The notes: generated by a model not told the origin, from the sequence alone. A DNA stretch of 64,000 bases from Aestuariivita sp. (GCF_021404545.1 NZ_JAAWWD010000039.1:35731-99730); one strand, 5' to 3'; shown: positions 17,565 through 26,503, numbered from the stretch's first letter. Translations and numbers: made by a program.

Positions 17565-18836
17565 ATGCGCTACATGATGACGTATGATCTCATGGAAACC
17601 GCCCGAAATACAAACCAATGGTTGGGTGCAACTGCGCAAGCCATGGCATCCTACCCTATTTTCTCGATGTTTCCAAACCCCGGCCTGCAATGGATGGCCG
17701 CCTGGGGTGAAGTGACCGAACGCACGTTTCAGCGCATGGTGGTCAAACCCGATTGGGGCATCCGCACATTCACCTGCGAGGATGGCAAGGATCACCTGGT
17801 GAATGTCGAAACGGTGGTCGAGCGGCCCTTTGGCGATCTGATCTATTTCAACGTGTCGGGCCGCAAGAAAAACACGCGCAAGGTGTTGCTGGTGGCGCCG
17901 ATGTCGGGGCATTACGCAACGCTGCTGCGCTCGACCGTGAAATCGTTGCTGGTCGATTGCGAGGTCTATATCACCGATTGGCACAATGCGCGTGACATCC
18001 CGGTCAGCCAGGGCAAATTCGATGTGGAGGATTATACGCTCTACCTCGTTGATTTCATGCGGGAGCTGGGGCCGGACACCCATGTGATCGCAGTCTGCCA
18101 GCCCGCGCCGCTGACCCTGGCCGCGACCGCCTATCTGGCCGAACAGGATCCAGACGCGCAGCCCGCGACGCTGACCCTGATCGGTGGTCCCATCGACCCC
18201 GACGCCACCCCCACCGAAGTCACCGATTTCGGGCGCCGCGTCACGATGGGTCAACTCGAAGAGACGATGATCCAACGTGTCGGGTTCAAGTATCCCGGCG
18301 TCGGGCGCATGGTCTATCCGGGCCTCTTGCAGCTTGCCTCGTTCATGTCGATGAACGGCGAACGCCACAGCCAGGCCTTTAACGATCAGATCAGCCGGGT
18401 CAGCAAGGGCGAGGCGTCCGATCACGACGCCCATAACCGGTTCTATGACGAATATCTCGCCGTGATGGACATGACGGCCGAATTCTATCTGTCGACGGTT
18501 GAGCGGATCTTCAAGAACCGCGAGGTCGCCAAGAATGAGTTCATGGTCGACGGCCACATGGTCGATATCGGCAAAATCACCCGTGTGGCGGTCAAAACCG
18601 TCGAAGGGGCAAACGACGATATCTCGGCCCCTGGTCAATGTGTGGCCGCCCTCGATCTTTGCACCGGTCTGCCGCCCGAGAAGAAGGCCAGCCATCTTGA
18701 ACCGGGTGCGGGGCATTACGGCATCTTCGCAGGGCGCAGCTGGCGCGACAATATCCGCCCGCTGGTTCTGGAATTCATTGACGCAAATAGCGGCAAGAAG
18801 GGCAGAAAGCCGGCCAACAAAAACGCGGCGGCCTGA
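17565..18836 (+). CDS. phaZ: Intracellular polyhydroxyalkanoate depolymerase
   Basis: 423-residue cytoplasmic enzyme that mobilises stored PHB. It starts MRYMMTYDLMETARNTNQW, the conserved beginning of the i-PhaZ1 family, and its elbow is VIAVCQPAP, with the nucleophile Cys at about residue 178 in place of a lipase Ser. The catalytic Asp and His are expected in the second half (EPGAGHYGIFAGRSWR holds the His). No signal peptide, consistent with attack on native intracellular granules. CAAGGAGA precedes the ATG. It is divergent from phaC, so synthesis and breakdown share a control region. Confidence 0.95.
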   Translation: MRYMMTYDLMETARNTNQWLGATAQAMASYPIFSMFPNPGLQWMAAWGEVTERTFQRMVVKPDWGIRTFTCEDGKDHLVNVETVVERPFGDLIYFNVSGRKKNTRKVLLVAPMSGHYATLLRSTVKSLLVDCEVYITDWHNARDIPVSQGKFDVEDYTLYLVDFMRELGPDTHVIAVCQPAPLTLAATAYLAEQDPDAQPATLTLIGGPIDPDATPTEVTDFGRRVTMGQLEETMIQRVGFKYPGVGRMVYPGLLQLASFMSMNGERHSQAFNDQISRVSKGEASDHDAHNRFYDEYLAVMDMTAEFYLSTVERIFKNREVAKNEFMVDGHMVDIGKITRVAVKTVEGANDDISAPGQCVAALDLCTGLPPEKKASHLEPGAGHYGIFAGRSWRDNIRPLVLEFIDANSGKKGRKPANKNAAA

Positions 18837-18842
18837 TGCGCC

Positions 18843-19448
18843 ATGCCACAGAGCGCAGATAACCGGTTTTCCTGCGCTTGCGGCACTCTGACCGGGCATG
18901 TACGAAACATGAGTCCGGGCACCGTTGTGCGCGCGGTCTGTTTTTGCGCCGATTGCCGGGCCGCCGACCTCAATCTTGGTCAACCGGACCCGGCCAAGAC
19001 CGGGGTAGATCTGGTACAGGTCAGTCCTTCGGATGTCAGTATCGACAGCGGCGAGGCACATCTGGCGCTGTTTCGTCTTTATCCATCCGGGTTGCTGCGC
19101 TGGTACGCCGATTGTTGCAAGACACCGATGTTCAATACCACAGCGACCCCCAAGATCAGACTGGTTGCGGTGCGGACAAACCGCATCGACCACCCCGAAC
19201 GGGCGGGGCCGGTGCGCGCGCGGGCTTTTGTACCCAAGCGCAAGGGTAAACGGGGGCATGAACACCCAATGCGGATGATATGGCCCGTGGCCGTCCGTTC
19301 CCTCGCAGGGCTGATCAGCGGCGATTGGCGCAACACAGTGTTCTTCGACCCCGAGACACGCAATCCCGTGCGCGATGCCACGATCCTCACTCAGGACGAG
19401 CGGAGTGCGCTGGGGCTGCGCCCGCAGGCTGTCGGTCCCGCGGGCTGA
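18843..19448 (+). CDS. DUF6151-like Cys-rich protein
   Basis: 201-residue protein of unknown function, starting six bases after the phaZ stop and so probably co-transcribed. The first half has a Cys pattern like the GFA/CENP-V zinc-binding fold: FSCACGTL, VCFCADCRAA and YADCCKTPMFN. The middle is basic (PKRKGKRGHEH), and WRNTVFFDPET near the end is typical of the DUF6151 group. The protein may bind zinc or glutathione, but no catalytic role can be assigned. No signal peptide. Confidence 0.7.
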   Translation: MPQSADNRFSCACGTLTGHVRNMSPGTVVRAVCFCADCRAADLNLGQPDPAKTGVDLVQVSPSDVSIDSGEAHLALFRLYPSGLLRWYADCCKTPMFNTTATPKIRLVAVRTNRIDHPERAGPVRARAFVPKRKGKRGHEHPMRMIWPVAVRSLAGLISGDWRNTVFFDPETRNPVRDATILTQDERSALGLRPQAVGPAG

Positions 19449-19452
19449 ACTC

Positions 19453-20184
19453 TCAGCCCAAAATCAGCGGCTGAACCAGCCACGCGTTGAGCGCTCGCAA
19501 CGTCGCCTGCGGCTGCTCGACCATGGGCATCCGGCCCGCATCCTCGATCATGTGCAGCCGGGCCTTGGGGATCAGATCGGCCATGAATTGCTGGCGCTTG
19601 GGTGGAATGGCGCGATCCTCGGCCCCGCCCATCACGGTGGCGGGCACCTTGATCCGGCGCAGCTCCCCCTGATAGTCGCGCCGCCGCTGCATCGCACGGG
19701 TCTGGCGCACGAACAACTCGGCCCCCAGATCCTGCGCCATGGTACGGATCAGGGACTGTACCTCCATCCGACCGGGTCCGGGGGCCAGATGGTCGGGCGG
19801 AAGGACCTGCGCCATGACATCGTCCAGCCGCCCACTGCGGGCGCGCACGATCTGCAAGTCCCGTTCGGCGGCGATGGCGGGGGTGTCAGCCTGCGGGTCG
19901 ACCCCCATCAGCGCGATCCGGTTCACCCGTTCCGGCGCCCGGCGCAGGATCTCGATCGCGACCGTACCGCCCAGCCCGACACCAGCCAGCGCCATGCGTT
20001 GCGGCAGCGCATCCAAGAGGGCCGAGGCCATCTCCTCGATGCGCTCGCCCACCACGGCAGGCGCGATCATGACTGCGCGTGACGCGGATAACGCATTGAT
20101 CTGATACTGGAATACCCGGGCATCGCACATCAGGCCGGGGATCAGAACCACCGCTTCTGCCACGTTTTCCGTCCCCTGCCCCAT
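19453..20184 (-). CDS. Alpha/beta hydrolase-fold protein lacking catalytic Ser and His
   Basis: 243-residue protein whose whole length follows the alpha/beta hydrolase fold: VVLIPGLMCDARVF (oxyanion strand), LAGVGLGGTVAIEIL (elbow) and VMGGAEDRAIPP (Asp loop). At the elbow the nucleophile position (residue 70) is Gly, not Ser, and the usual catalytic His is Arg (DAGRMPM, residue 218); the Asp (190) remains. I read the codons directly on the minus strand and both changes are real. It is therefore a pseudo-hydrolase or has another activity. The reading frame is intact, so this is not simple decay. Convergent with the DUF6151-like gene. Confidence 0.85.
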   Translation of the reverse strand: MGQGTENVAEAVVLIPGLMCDARVFQYQINALSASRAVMIAPAVVGERIEEMASALLDALPQRMALAGVGLGGTVAIEILRRAPERVNRIALMGVDPQADTPAIAAERDLQIVRARSGRLDDVMAQVLPPDHLAPGPGRMEVQSLIRTMAQDLGAELFVRQTRAMQRRRDYQGELRRIKVPATVMGGAEDRAIPPKRQQFMADLIPKARLHMIEDAGRMPMVEQPQATLRALNAWLVQPLILG

Positions 20185-20249
20185 GGTTGCCGTTCCGTTG
20201 CCAAGTGATGGGCGAAAGACAGGCCACCGGCAAGCCGGAAATGCGGCAT

Positions 20250-20882
20250 TCAGGGCATTGCGATCCCCCGGAATGGCGGGAAGTCGCTGTAGCGGGCCTG
20301 CCGCGCCTCTACTCGTTCGGAGGGTTCGGCACCTGGCCGCAAGAGACAGCCGCGCGGCGCGATATAGCTGTCAATCCGGCGGCGCGGCACCGCCCGCCAG
20401 ACCAGGTTGAACGCGCAAAGCTTGGGAAAGAACCAGATTTCGGAGTAATCCAGATGGTCGTGCATCCACCAGGCCAGATCCCGCCAGTCGCGGCCCTGAT
20501 CGTACTGATCGGAAAACCACGGGATCACGACAGAAGCGCCCGCAACCCGCCCCTCCCCGCTGGCCCAGTCCCAGATATGGCACTCCAACGGATTGTCGTT
20601 GCGTGCACAGTTCAGCCGGTTTTCATTGCCGAACCGGTTGAGCCTGCGCGAGCGGTACCCCGAGCGCACCGCAACCCGGCCAAAGGTCTCTTCCAGAGGA
20701 TCGAGCAGGGTCTGGCAGAACGCGCGCCCAGTCTCGATGGCCAGATCGGGATCGTCGGGGATATTCTGGATTTCGTGGAAGTTCCCGATCTCGGAGTAAA
20801 GAAACTCCCGCATGAAGAAATGACGCGACAGCCGCACCCGGCCCAGCGTCTCAAGGCTCCACATCGACCCGGGTCTGCGCAT
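20250..20882 (-). CDS. Uncharacterised protein, possible peptidase M15-like fold
   Basis: 210-residue protein. The middle resembles the D-Ala-D-Ala carboxypeptidase/Hedgehog-like M15 fold: LSRHFFMREFLYSE, then IPDDPDLAIETGRAFCQTLL, then VRSGYRSRRLNRFGN, then CHIWDWAS. The usual SxHxxGxAxD metal site is not complete (only the CHIWD His is evident), so peptidase activity is doubtful. The C-terminal part (WFFPKLCAFNLVWR, RRRIDSYIAPRG) is unlike M15 enzymes. The ATG at 20882 has AGAGAGG upstream; a TTG at 20942 would add 20 residues. Confidence 0.6.
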   Translation of the reverse strand: MRRPGSMWSLETLGRVRLSRHFFMREFLYSEIGNFHEIQNIPDDPDLAIETGRAFCQTLLDPLEETFGRVAVRSGYRSRRLNRFGNENRLNCARNDNPLECHIWDWASGEGRVAGASVVIPWFSDQYDQGRDWRDLAWWMHDHLDYSEIWFFPKLCAFNLVWRAVPRRRIDSYIAPRGCLLRPGAEPSERVEARQARYSDFPPFRGIAMP

Positions 20883-20961
20883 GTCGGTGGCCTCTCTGAT
20901 CGGGTTGCGCGGTTTGAGGCGGTCAGAGTTGCGCCGAAACAAGCCTTTGTAAAGCCGCCGC

Positions 20962-21708
20962 CTATCGCTGTGACAGTTCGGCCACCGCCGCCTCGATCAT
21001 GCCCAGGCACGGCCCATCCGAGAACCGGTGATCGGCATCCTTGACCAGTGTCAGGCGCATATCGGGACAGTCCGCATGCTCCAGCAGCCGCAGCGCCGTT
21101 TGTGCGCTGACCGCCGTGTCCGCCGTGCCCTGAAGGCAGCGGACCGGGAAGGGCAAGACCAGCGGGCTGCGCAGCACCAGATGGTCGCGCCCATCCTCGA
21201 TCAGACGCCGCGTGATGACATAGGGGTCCATGTAATCGGATGGGCGTTCCACTTGGCCCACAGCCTCAAGCGTCTGTTTTTCGTCCTCGGTGAAGCTGGC
21301 CCAATAGCCGTCTTCGGTGAAATCCGGGGCTGCCGCGATCGTGATCAGACCTGCGATCCGCTGAGGCCGCGCACGCGCCAAGAGCAGCGCTTGCCAGCCG
21401 CCCATGGACGAACCCACGACGATCAGCGGCCCTTCTGTCAGCGCATCAATCGCTGCCAAGGTGTCAAGATGCCAGTCCCCGATCGCGCCATCCTCGAACC
21501 GGCCCGAGCTCTCACCATGGCCGGAATAGTCGAACCGCAGATAGGCCTGCCCGCGCGCACGGGCCCAGGCCTCAAGATGCACCGCCTTGGTCCCCTCCAT
21601 GTCGGATTTCAGCCCGCCCAGGAAAACGATGCATGGCCCCGCACCCTGCGTCCGGTGATAGGCCAGCCGCCGCCCCTGCGCGGTCTCCAACATGCCCTGC
21701 GCGGCCAT
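20962..21708 (-). CDS. Alpha/beta hydrolase
   Basis: 248-residue soluble hydrolase of the ABHD10/proline-iminopeptidase-like group. The oxyanion strand is CIVFLGGLKSDMEGTKA, the nucleophile Ser is in VVGSSMGGWQALL, an Asp is in QGTADTAVS and the His is in KDADHRFSD, so the triad is complete, unlike the hydrolase at 19453. The substrate is probably a carboxylic or thio ester; not determined. The ATG at 21708 begins one base after the stop of the creatininase-like gene and has AAAGGA upstream. The two genes are surely co-transcribed. Confidence 0.85.
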   Translation of the reverse strand: MAAQGMLETAQGRRLAYHRTQGAGPCIVFLGGLKSDMEGTKAVHLEAWARARGQAYLRFDYSGHGESSGRFEDGAIGDWHLDTLAAIDALTEGPLIVVGSSMGGWQALLLARARPQRIAGLITIAAAPDFTEDGYWASFTEDEKQTLEAVGQVERPSDYMDPYVITRRLIEDGRDHLVLRSPLVLPFPVRCLQGTADTAVSAQTALRLLEHADCPDMRLTLVKDADHRFSDGPCLGMIEAAVAELSQR

Positions 21709-21709
21709 G

Positions 21710-22528
21710 TCACACGTCCTTTCGGAAGGCCACACCAGCCAGCCTGTCGCCGCGCATGTCCTGGGGCGCGACCCATGTTTCGGGATCGGCGATCAGATCT
21801 GCAACCGCCTCGGCGCCCACCTGCAAGAGCCGCTCGCCCTTCTCGGCGGTGGATTTACCCGGCAGACCCGCGACCCCGTTCGCGGTCACATGCGCAAAGG
21901 GCCGCCAGCGATAAGACGCCTCGCCCGCGCCCAGAAACTTGGGCCCGTCCATTGGCGTATTCAACGCGGCCAGATCGGAGCTGTCCACCAGATCGGGCTC
22001 ACACACCATCATCATCGAGGTTTCGGCCTCGCAGGCATGCATGACGCTTGGCTGATCTTCCAGGATCTCGCCATAGCGCGCACCGGCCTCCGACACATAG
22101 GTCGTGGCAACCAGCGTGGCGGGGCAATCGGGCGACAACTCATCGAGGATCTGCTGCATCGCGATGATGTTGCCGCCATGGCTGTTGGAGATCAGGATCT
22201 TGCGAAACCCCTGCCGCACCAGTGCCGTGATCAGATCGGCGACCAGCGCGCGGAATGTGGCGTGGCTGACCGTCAGCGTGCCGCCAAAGGGCATGTGATG
22301 CTCTGACAGGCCCGACCACACGACCGGGGCCACGACCGTGGGCTGCCGCGCAAAGGCCAGGCGTGCGGCACGCAGGGCAACCTCATGGCCCAGCCTTGTG
22401 TCGGTCATCACCGGCAGGTGCGGCCCGTGCTGTTCAATCGACGCGACGGGCAGAATCACCACGGCCTCCTGTTCGGCCAAGACGCGCAGTTCCTGCGCTT
22501 TCAAACGTGTCCAATCCACTTCGGTCAT
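21710..22528 (-). CDS. Creatininase-family amidohydrolase
   Basis: 272-residue metal-dependent amidohydrolase. The metal ligands of the creatininase family are visible: VASIEQHGPHLPVMTD (Glu and His), SNSHGGN (His) and CEAETSMMM (Glu). The family includes creatinine amidohydrolase, mycofactocin MftE and FAPy deformylase; without neighbouring creatine or mycofactocin genes the substrate stays open. I chose the ATG at 22528 because it has GGAG six bases upstream and the head TEVDWTRLKAQEL is typical; an ATG at 22540 adds four residues. Divergent from the ArsR-SRPBCC gene. Confidence 0.85.
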   Translation of the reverse strand: MTEVDWTRLKAQELRVLAEQEAVVILPVASIEQHGPHLPVMTDTRLGHEVALRAARLAFARQPTVVAPVVWSGLSEHHMPFGGTLTVSHATFRALVADLITALVRQGFRKILISNSHGGNIIAMQQILDELSPDCPATLVATTYVSEAGARYGEILEDQPSVMHACEAETSMMMVCEPDLVDSSDLAALNTPMDGPKFLGAGEASYRWRPFAHVTANGVAGLPGKSTAEKGERLLQVGAEAVADLIADPETWVAPQDMRGDRLAGVAFRKDV

Positions 22529-22605
22529 GCCGTGCTCCATTTAGTGTTTCGCCTATTCTGCATGGGGTTGGGGCACCTTCAATGCGATTTTTAAGTGACT
22601 CTATT

Positions 22606-22615
22606 GTCACGTGAC
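22606..22615. promoter_or_regulatory. GTCACGTGAC palindrome, likely operator
   Basis: Perfect ten-base palindrome 25 bases before the ATG of the ArsR-type regulator gene and about 80 bases before the divergent creatininase gene, in an A/T-rich stretch (TTGATA at 22616, then TATAAT-like ATAATG near 22629). It fits an autoregulatory operator overlapping the promoter. Confidence 0.5.
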
Positions 22616-22639
22616 TTGATAGTAACCTATAATGATACC

Positions 22640-23383
22640 ATGGATGCGATCTTCAAAGCCCTCAACGACCCGGCCCGGCGCGCGCTGCTGGACAGCTTGC
22701 GCCGCAACGACGGGCAATCCCTGAGTGATCTGGAAGAGCAGCTGGACATGACCCGTTTCGGTGTCATGAAACATCTCAAGGTTCTCGAAGACGCCCATCT
22801 CATCGTCACGCGCCGCTTGGGGCGGTTCAAATACCACTATCTGAACGCACTGCCGCTGCAGGAAATGACCGACCGCTGGGTCGCACCGTTCTTGCGACCG
22901 CAGGCGCAGGCGCTGAGTGACCTCAAATCACGACTGGAGAGAGAGACAGTAATGGGTAAACCCGATTTCATGATGCAGACTTTCATCCGATGCACACAGG
23001 ACGCGCTGTGGGATGCGTTGACCAAGGCCGATCAAATGGCGGCCTATCACTTCATGTGCAACGAGGTGCGCGGCGATGCGCGCCCCGACAACGTGACCGA
23101 GTTCATCCTGCCCGACGGCAACCCGATGCTGCGCCAGGTCACCACCGAGATGGACCCCAAAACCCGTATCGCCATGACGTTCGAGCCGAAATTCATGGGG
23201 CCTGACGCACCTGCCTCGCATATGGTCTATCTGATCGAACCGCAGGGCGACAGCTGCAAGCTGACGATCGAGCATTACGATATGGCACCGGGTCAGGAAG
23301 GGTTTGCCGAAGGCTGGGCGCGTCTGGCCGCCAGCCTCAAATCCTATCTGGAGACCGGCACTGCGATGAAGGCGGCGATGTGA
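22640..23383 (+). CDS. ArsR-type HTH regulator fused to an SRPBCC (AHSA1) domain
   Basis: 247-residue fusion. Residues 1 to about 95 form a winged helix of the ArsR type (MDAIFKALNDPARRALLDSLRR, then LSDLEEQLDMTRFGVMKHLKVLEDAHLIV) without the usual metal-binding Cys. Residues from about 110 are an AHSA1/SRPBCC hydrophobic-pocket domain (FIRCTQDALWDALTKADQM, then HMVYLIEPQGDSCKLTIEHYDM), which could sense a lipophilic ligand. Such fusions are known and probably de-repress on ligand binding. The ATG at 22640 is the natural HTH start. Its TGA overlaps the ATG of the MAPEG gene. Confidence 0.88.
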   Translation: MDAIFKALNDPARRALLDSLRRNDGQSLSDLEEQLDMTRFGVMKHLKVLEDAHLIVTRRLGRFKYHYLNALPLQEMTDRWVAPFLRPQAQALSDLKSRLERETVMGKPDFMMQTFIRCTQDALWDALTKADQMAAYHFMCNEVRGDARPDNVTEFILPDGNPMLRQVTTEMDPKTRIAMTFEPKFMGPDAPASHMVYLIEPQGDSCKLTIEHYDMAPGQEGFAEGWARLAASLKSYLETGTAMKAAM

Positions 23384-23793
23384 TGGAAAGCTTTCCCACC
23401 GAACTGGGCGTTCTGACCTGCCTGATGATCCTGGCCGTGTCGATGTGGATCCCCTTTATCGTCGGCATCAATGGCGAAGAGGGGGACCCGGACAATTTCG
23501 GCCGCCCCGTCGATCTGCGCACGCTGCGACCCTGGGTCCACCGGGCGCACCGGGCCCATCTGAACCTGCTTGAGCAGGCGATGCCCTTTGCGGTGCTTGT
23601 GCTGATCGTGCACGCGCTGGACGGTTTCACCGTGCTGACCTACTGGACGGCGATTGCATTCTTCTGGCTGCGCGTGATCCATGCGATCGGCATGACCGCA
23701 GGCTTTCTGGGCATGCCATTGCGCCCCATCGTCTTTACGCTGGGCTGGCTCTGCTGCCTGATCATGGCCTATGCGGTGTTCGCCGCCGCCTAA
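23383..23793 (+). CDS. MAPEG-family membrane protein
   Basis: 136-residue membrane protein of the MAPEG family (membrane-associated eicosanoid/glutathione metabolism). Four hydrophobic segments are visible; the diagnostic helix-2 stretch is HRAHRAHLNLLEQAMPFAVLVLIVHA. Some bacterial members conjugate glutathione to lipophilic compounds; others are unassigned. Start and stop overlap with the upstream regulator (TGATG) means coupled translation, and the SRPBCC domain of that regulator could sense a substrate of this protein. A clean terminator follows. Confidence 0.85.
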   Translation: MESFPTELGVLTCLMILAVSMWIPFIVGINGEEGDPDNFGRPVDLRTLRPWVHRAHRAHLNLLEQAMPFAVLVLIVHALDGFTVLTYWTAIAFFWLRVIHAIGMTAGFLGMPLRPIVFTLGWLCCLIMAYAVFAAA

Positions 23794-23818
23794 GTGACCG
23801 GGCCACCTCAGATGCAGC

Positions 23819-23852
23819 GGGGCTGTCAGGCAGATGCTTGACAGCCCCTTTC
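23819..23852 (+). terminator. Intrinsic terminator after the MAPEG gene
   Basis: GGGGCTGTCA (23819-23828) and TGACAGCCCC (23839-23848) form a perfect ten-pair stem with a ten-base loop, followed by TTTCC. It ends the regulator-MAPEG unit ahead of thrS. Confidence 0.85.
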
Positions 23853-23929
23853 CTTGGCGCCATTGAAGCCGGATCGACATACCCGCAACCGGGCGTTCCG
23901 TGGGCGCCAAACCGACGAGGAGGCTTTTG

Positions 23930-25891
23930 ATGGCCCAAATCTCACTCACCTTCCCCGATGGCAATGCACGCAGCTTCGACGCAGGGGTAACGCCCGCCGA
24001 AGTCGCCTCGGGCATCTCGACCTCTCTGGGCAAGAAAGCGATCAGCGCGACCGTGAACGGTCAGCATTGGGACCTGCAATGGCCCATCCAAGAGGACGCG
24101 CAGATCGCCCTGCACACCATGAAGGATGACGCGCAGGCCAACGAGCTGGTTCGCCACGATCTGGCCCATATCATGGCCCGTGCCGTGCAGGAGATCTGGC
24201 CCGCGACCAAAGTCACCATCGGGCCGGTGATCGAAAACGGCTGGTATTACGACTTCGACCGCGAGGAGCCCTTTACCCCCGAGGATCTGGAGCGGATCGA
24301 AGCAAAGATGAAAGAGATCATCAACAAGCGCGATCCCGTCACGACAGAGGTTTGGGAGCGTTCCAGGGCGATTGAGTTCTACAACGCCAATAATGAACCC
24401 TATAAGGTTGAGCTGATCGAGGCGATCCCGGGTGACGAGCCCATCCGCATGTATTGGCATGGGCATTGGCAAGATCTGTGCCGGGGTCCGCATCTGCAAC
24501 ATACCGGTCAGGTTCCGGCGGATGCCTTCAAGCTGATGTCCATCGCAGGCGCCTATTGGCGGGGCGACAGCGACCGCGCCATGCTGCAACGGATCTATGG
24601 CGTGGCATTCACCGGCAAGGAAAAGCTCAAAGCCCATCTGCACATGCTGGAGGAGGCCGCCAAGCGCGATCACCGCAAACTGGGCCGCGAGATGGACCTT
24701 TACCACATGCAGGAGGAAGCGCCCGGCCAGGTCTTCTGGCACCCCAATGGCTGGATGATCTACACCCAGCTTCAGGACTATATGCGCCGCAAGCAACGCG
24801 CGGGCGGATACGTTGAAATCAACACCCCGCAAGTCGTTGACCGCAAGCTGTGGGAGGCGTCGGGCCACTGGGACAAGTTCCAGGAGCATATGTTCATCGT
24901 GGAGGTCGAGGAAGAGAGCACCTCCGACAAGGGCATCAACGAAAAGCGTATGAACGCCCTGAAACCGATGAATTGTCCCTGTCACGTTCAGGTTTTTAAC
25001 CAAGGGTTAAAGTCTTACCGTGATCTTCCTCTGCGTATGGCCGAATTCGGATCATGCAACCGGTACGAGCCAAGCGGTGCGTTACACGGAATAATGCGCG
25101 TTCGCGGATTTACGCAGGACGATGCGCACATCTTTTGCAGAGAGGACCAGATCGAATATGAGACCAAGCGCTTTATTGACTTCCTCAGCGACATCTACCG
25201 CGACCTTGGATTTGAAAGCTTCAAGGTCAAGTTCTCTGACCGGCCCGACCTGCGCGCCGGATCGGATGCCGTCTGGGACAAATCCGAAAACGCCCTCAAG
25301 GCCGCCACGACTGCCGCAGGTTGTGCGTTCGAGCTGAACCCCGGCGAAGGGGCGTTTTACGGCCCAAAGCTGGAGTTTGTGCTGACCGACGCGATCGGGC
25401 GGGACTGGCAATGCGGCACGCTGCAGGTGGATTTCGTGCTGCCCGAGCGGCTGGACGCCACCTATATCGGCAGCGACGGGGCCAAGCATCGCCCGGTCAT
25501 GCTGCACCGCGCGGTCCTGGGCTCGTTCGAGCGGTTCATCGGTATTCTGATCGAGGAACACGCGGGCAAGCTGCCCTTCTGGCTGGCACCGCGACAGGTG
25601 GTTGTCGCGTCCATCGTGTCAGAGGCCGATGCCTATGTGCATGAGGTGGTCGCGGCCCTGACCGCCGCCGGTGTCCGGGCAGAAGCCGATATCCGCAACG
25701 AGAAGATCAACTACAAGGTCCGCGAACACTCTGTCGGCAAGGTGCCGGTGATTCTGGCCGTTGGTCACCGCGAGATCGACGACCGGACCGTAACCCTTCG
25801 GCAACTGGGCGAGAAACAGACCCGCGTGGAAACACTGGCAGATGTAACAAAGATGTTGGCGGGTGCGGCAACGCCGCCGGATCTTTTGTAA
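23930..25891 (+). CDS. thrS: Threonyl-tRNA synthetase
   Basis: 653-residue class II synthetase that charges tRNA-Thr. Domains in order: TGS domain (about 1-62, [19 protein letters not shown]), the editing domain with the zinc-type [11 protein letters not shown] motif, the catalytic core with motif 2 ([19 protein letters not shown]) and motif 3 ([19 protein letters not shown]), and the anticodon-binding domain (from about 545). The ATG at 23930 follows an AGGAGG. One stretch, roughly 24970-25150, uses codons (TTA, ATA, AGA, GGA, TCA) that are rare elsewhere in the gene, although the protein sequence there is conserved. Confidence 0.97.
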   Translation: MAQISLTFPDGNARSFDAGVTPAEVASGISTSLGKKAISATVNGQHWDLQWPIQEDAQIALHTMKDDAQANELVRHDLAHIMARAVQEIWPATKVTIGPVIENGWYYDFDREEPFTPEDLERIEAKMKEIINKRDPVTTEVWERSRAIEFYNANNEPYKVELIEAIPGDEPIRMYWHGHWQDLCRGPHLQHTGQVPADAFKLMSIAGAYWRGDSDRAMLQRIYGVAFTGKEKLKAHLHMLEEAAKRDHRKLGREMDLYHMQEEAPGQVFWHPNGWMIYTQLQDYMRRKQRAGGYVEINTPQVVDRKLWEASGHWDKFQEHMFIVEVEEESTSDKGINEKRMNALKPMNCPCHVQVFNQGLKSYRDLPLRMAEFGSCNRYEPSGALHGIMRVRGFTQDDAHIFCREDQIEYETKRFIDFLSDIYRDLGFESFKVKFSDRPDLRAGSDAVWDKSENALKAATTAAGCAFELNPGEGAFYGPKLEFVLTDAIGRDWQCGTLQVDFVLPERLDATYIGSDGAKHRPVMLHRAVLGSFERFIGILIEEHAGKLPFWLAPRQVVVASIVSEADAYVHEVVAALTAAGVRAEADIRNEKINYKVREHSVGKVPVILAVGHREIDDRTVTLRQLGEKQTRVETLADVTKMLAGAATPPDLL

Positions 25892-26051
25892 CAATTAATA
25901 CGAAACAGCCATAAATCGGGCCTCCAGCGCGGGGTCCGATTGAAACAATTCGATCACAATCGAGTATTTTCAATATCTTACAAGGCGTCCGAGCGTCACA
26001 TGCATTGACGCAGGCGTGAGACACAGGCTCGTGAATTCACATCGACCGTTG

Positions 26052-26077
26052 GTCCCCAGTACCTTATTGGTGTCGAA
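26052..26077 (+). promoter_or_regulatory. Possible ECF-type promoter of the bufferin operon
   Basis: GTCCCC (26052-26057) and CGAA (26074-26077) are separated by 16 bases. The spacing is that of the Caulobacter sigma-F promoter that I recall as GTAACC-N16-CGAA, with two mismatches in the first box. Bufferin operons there are under that sigma factor. A GTGAATTCAC palindrome lies at 26031-26040. This is suggestive only. Confidence 0.25.
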
Positions 26078-26113
26078 CACAGACACCCATTACCAACCCA
26101 AGGGGAAATGAAG

Positions 26114-26401
26114 ATGTCCAATACCATGAAAACTCTGGCCGTCGCTGGCGCCGTCGCTGCCGCTCTGGTCGGTCAGACCACCACCGCAAGCGCACAAGCC
26201 AAGGAAAAATGCTATGGTGTGAGCCTGGCTGGCCAGAACGACTGCGCCGCAGGCCCCGGCACCACCTGCGCGGGCACCTCGACCGTGGATTATCAGGGCA
26301 ACGCATGGACATTGGTCGACGCGGGCACCTGCGCCGAGATCGACTTGCCAGATGGCCGTATCGGCTCGCTCGAAGCGCTGGATCGTGACCTGCCCAGCTA
26401 A
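26114..26401 (+). CDS. bufA: Bufferin precursor peptide, DUF2282 family
   Basis: 95-residue exported precursor of a copper-binding ribosomally made, modified peptide. Residues 1 to about 29 are a signal peptide ([17 protein letters not shown] ... ASAQA). The mature part has the four DUF2282 cysteines: [20 protein letters not shown] and AGTCAEI (C33, C44, C52, C73 from this start). In bufferins two of the four are turned into heterocycles by the DUF692/DUF2063 pair; the central two are the likely ones here. The ATG at 26114 has AGGGGA seven bases upstream; the ATG at 26108 is too close to it. Most members have His before the SCAG-type Cys; here it is Thr. Confidence 0.9.
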   Translation: MSNTMKTLAVAGAVAAALVGQTTTASAQAKEKCYGVSLAGQNDCAAGPGTTCAGTSTVDYQGNAWTLVDAGTCAEIDLPDGRIGSLEALDRDLPS

Positions 26402-26503
26402 CGACATCTGGTGTGGTCCGGTCTCCCTCGTCCGGGCCACGCCGGTTCTTCAAGCTTGAACACGGGCCTCGACCGGTTCCCAGTTTTTGCGGAGAGTTGC
26501 GAA

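Noticed and set aside
17457..19265. 602-codon minus-strand frame opposite phaZ and its neighbour
   Set aside because: Antisense shadow spanning two well-supported plus-strand genes; no domain visible.
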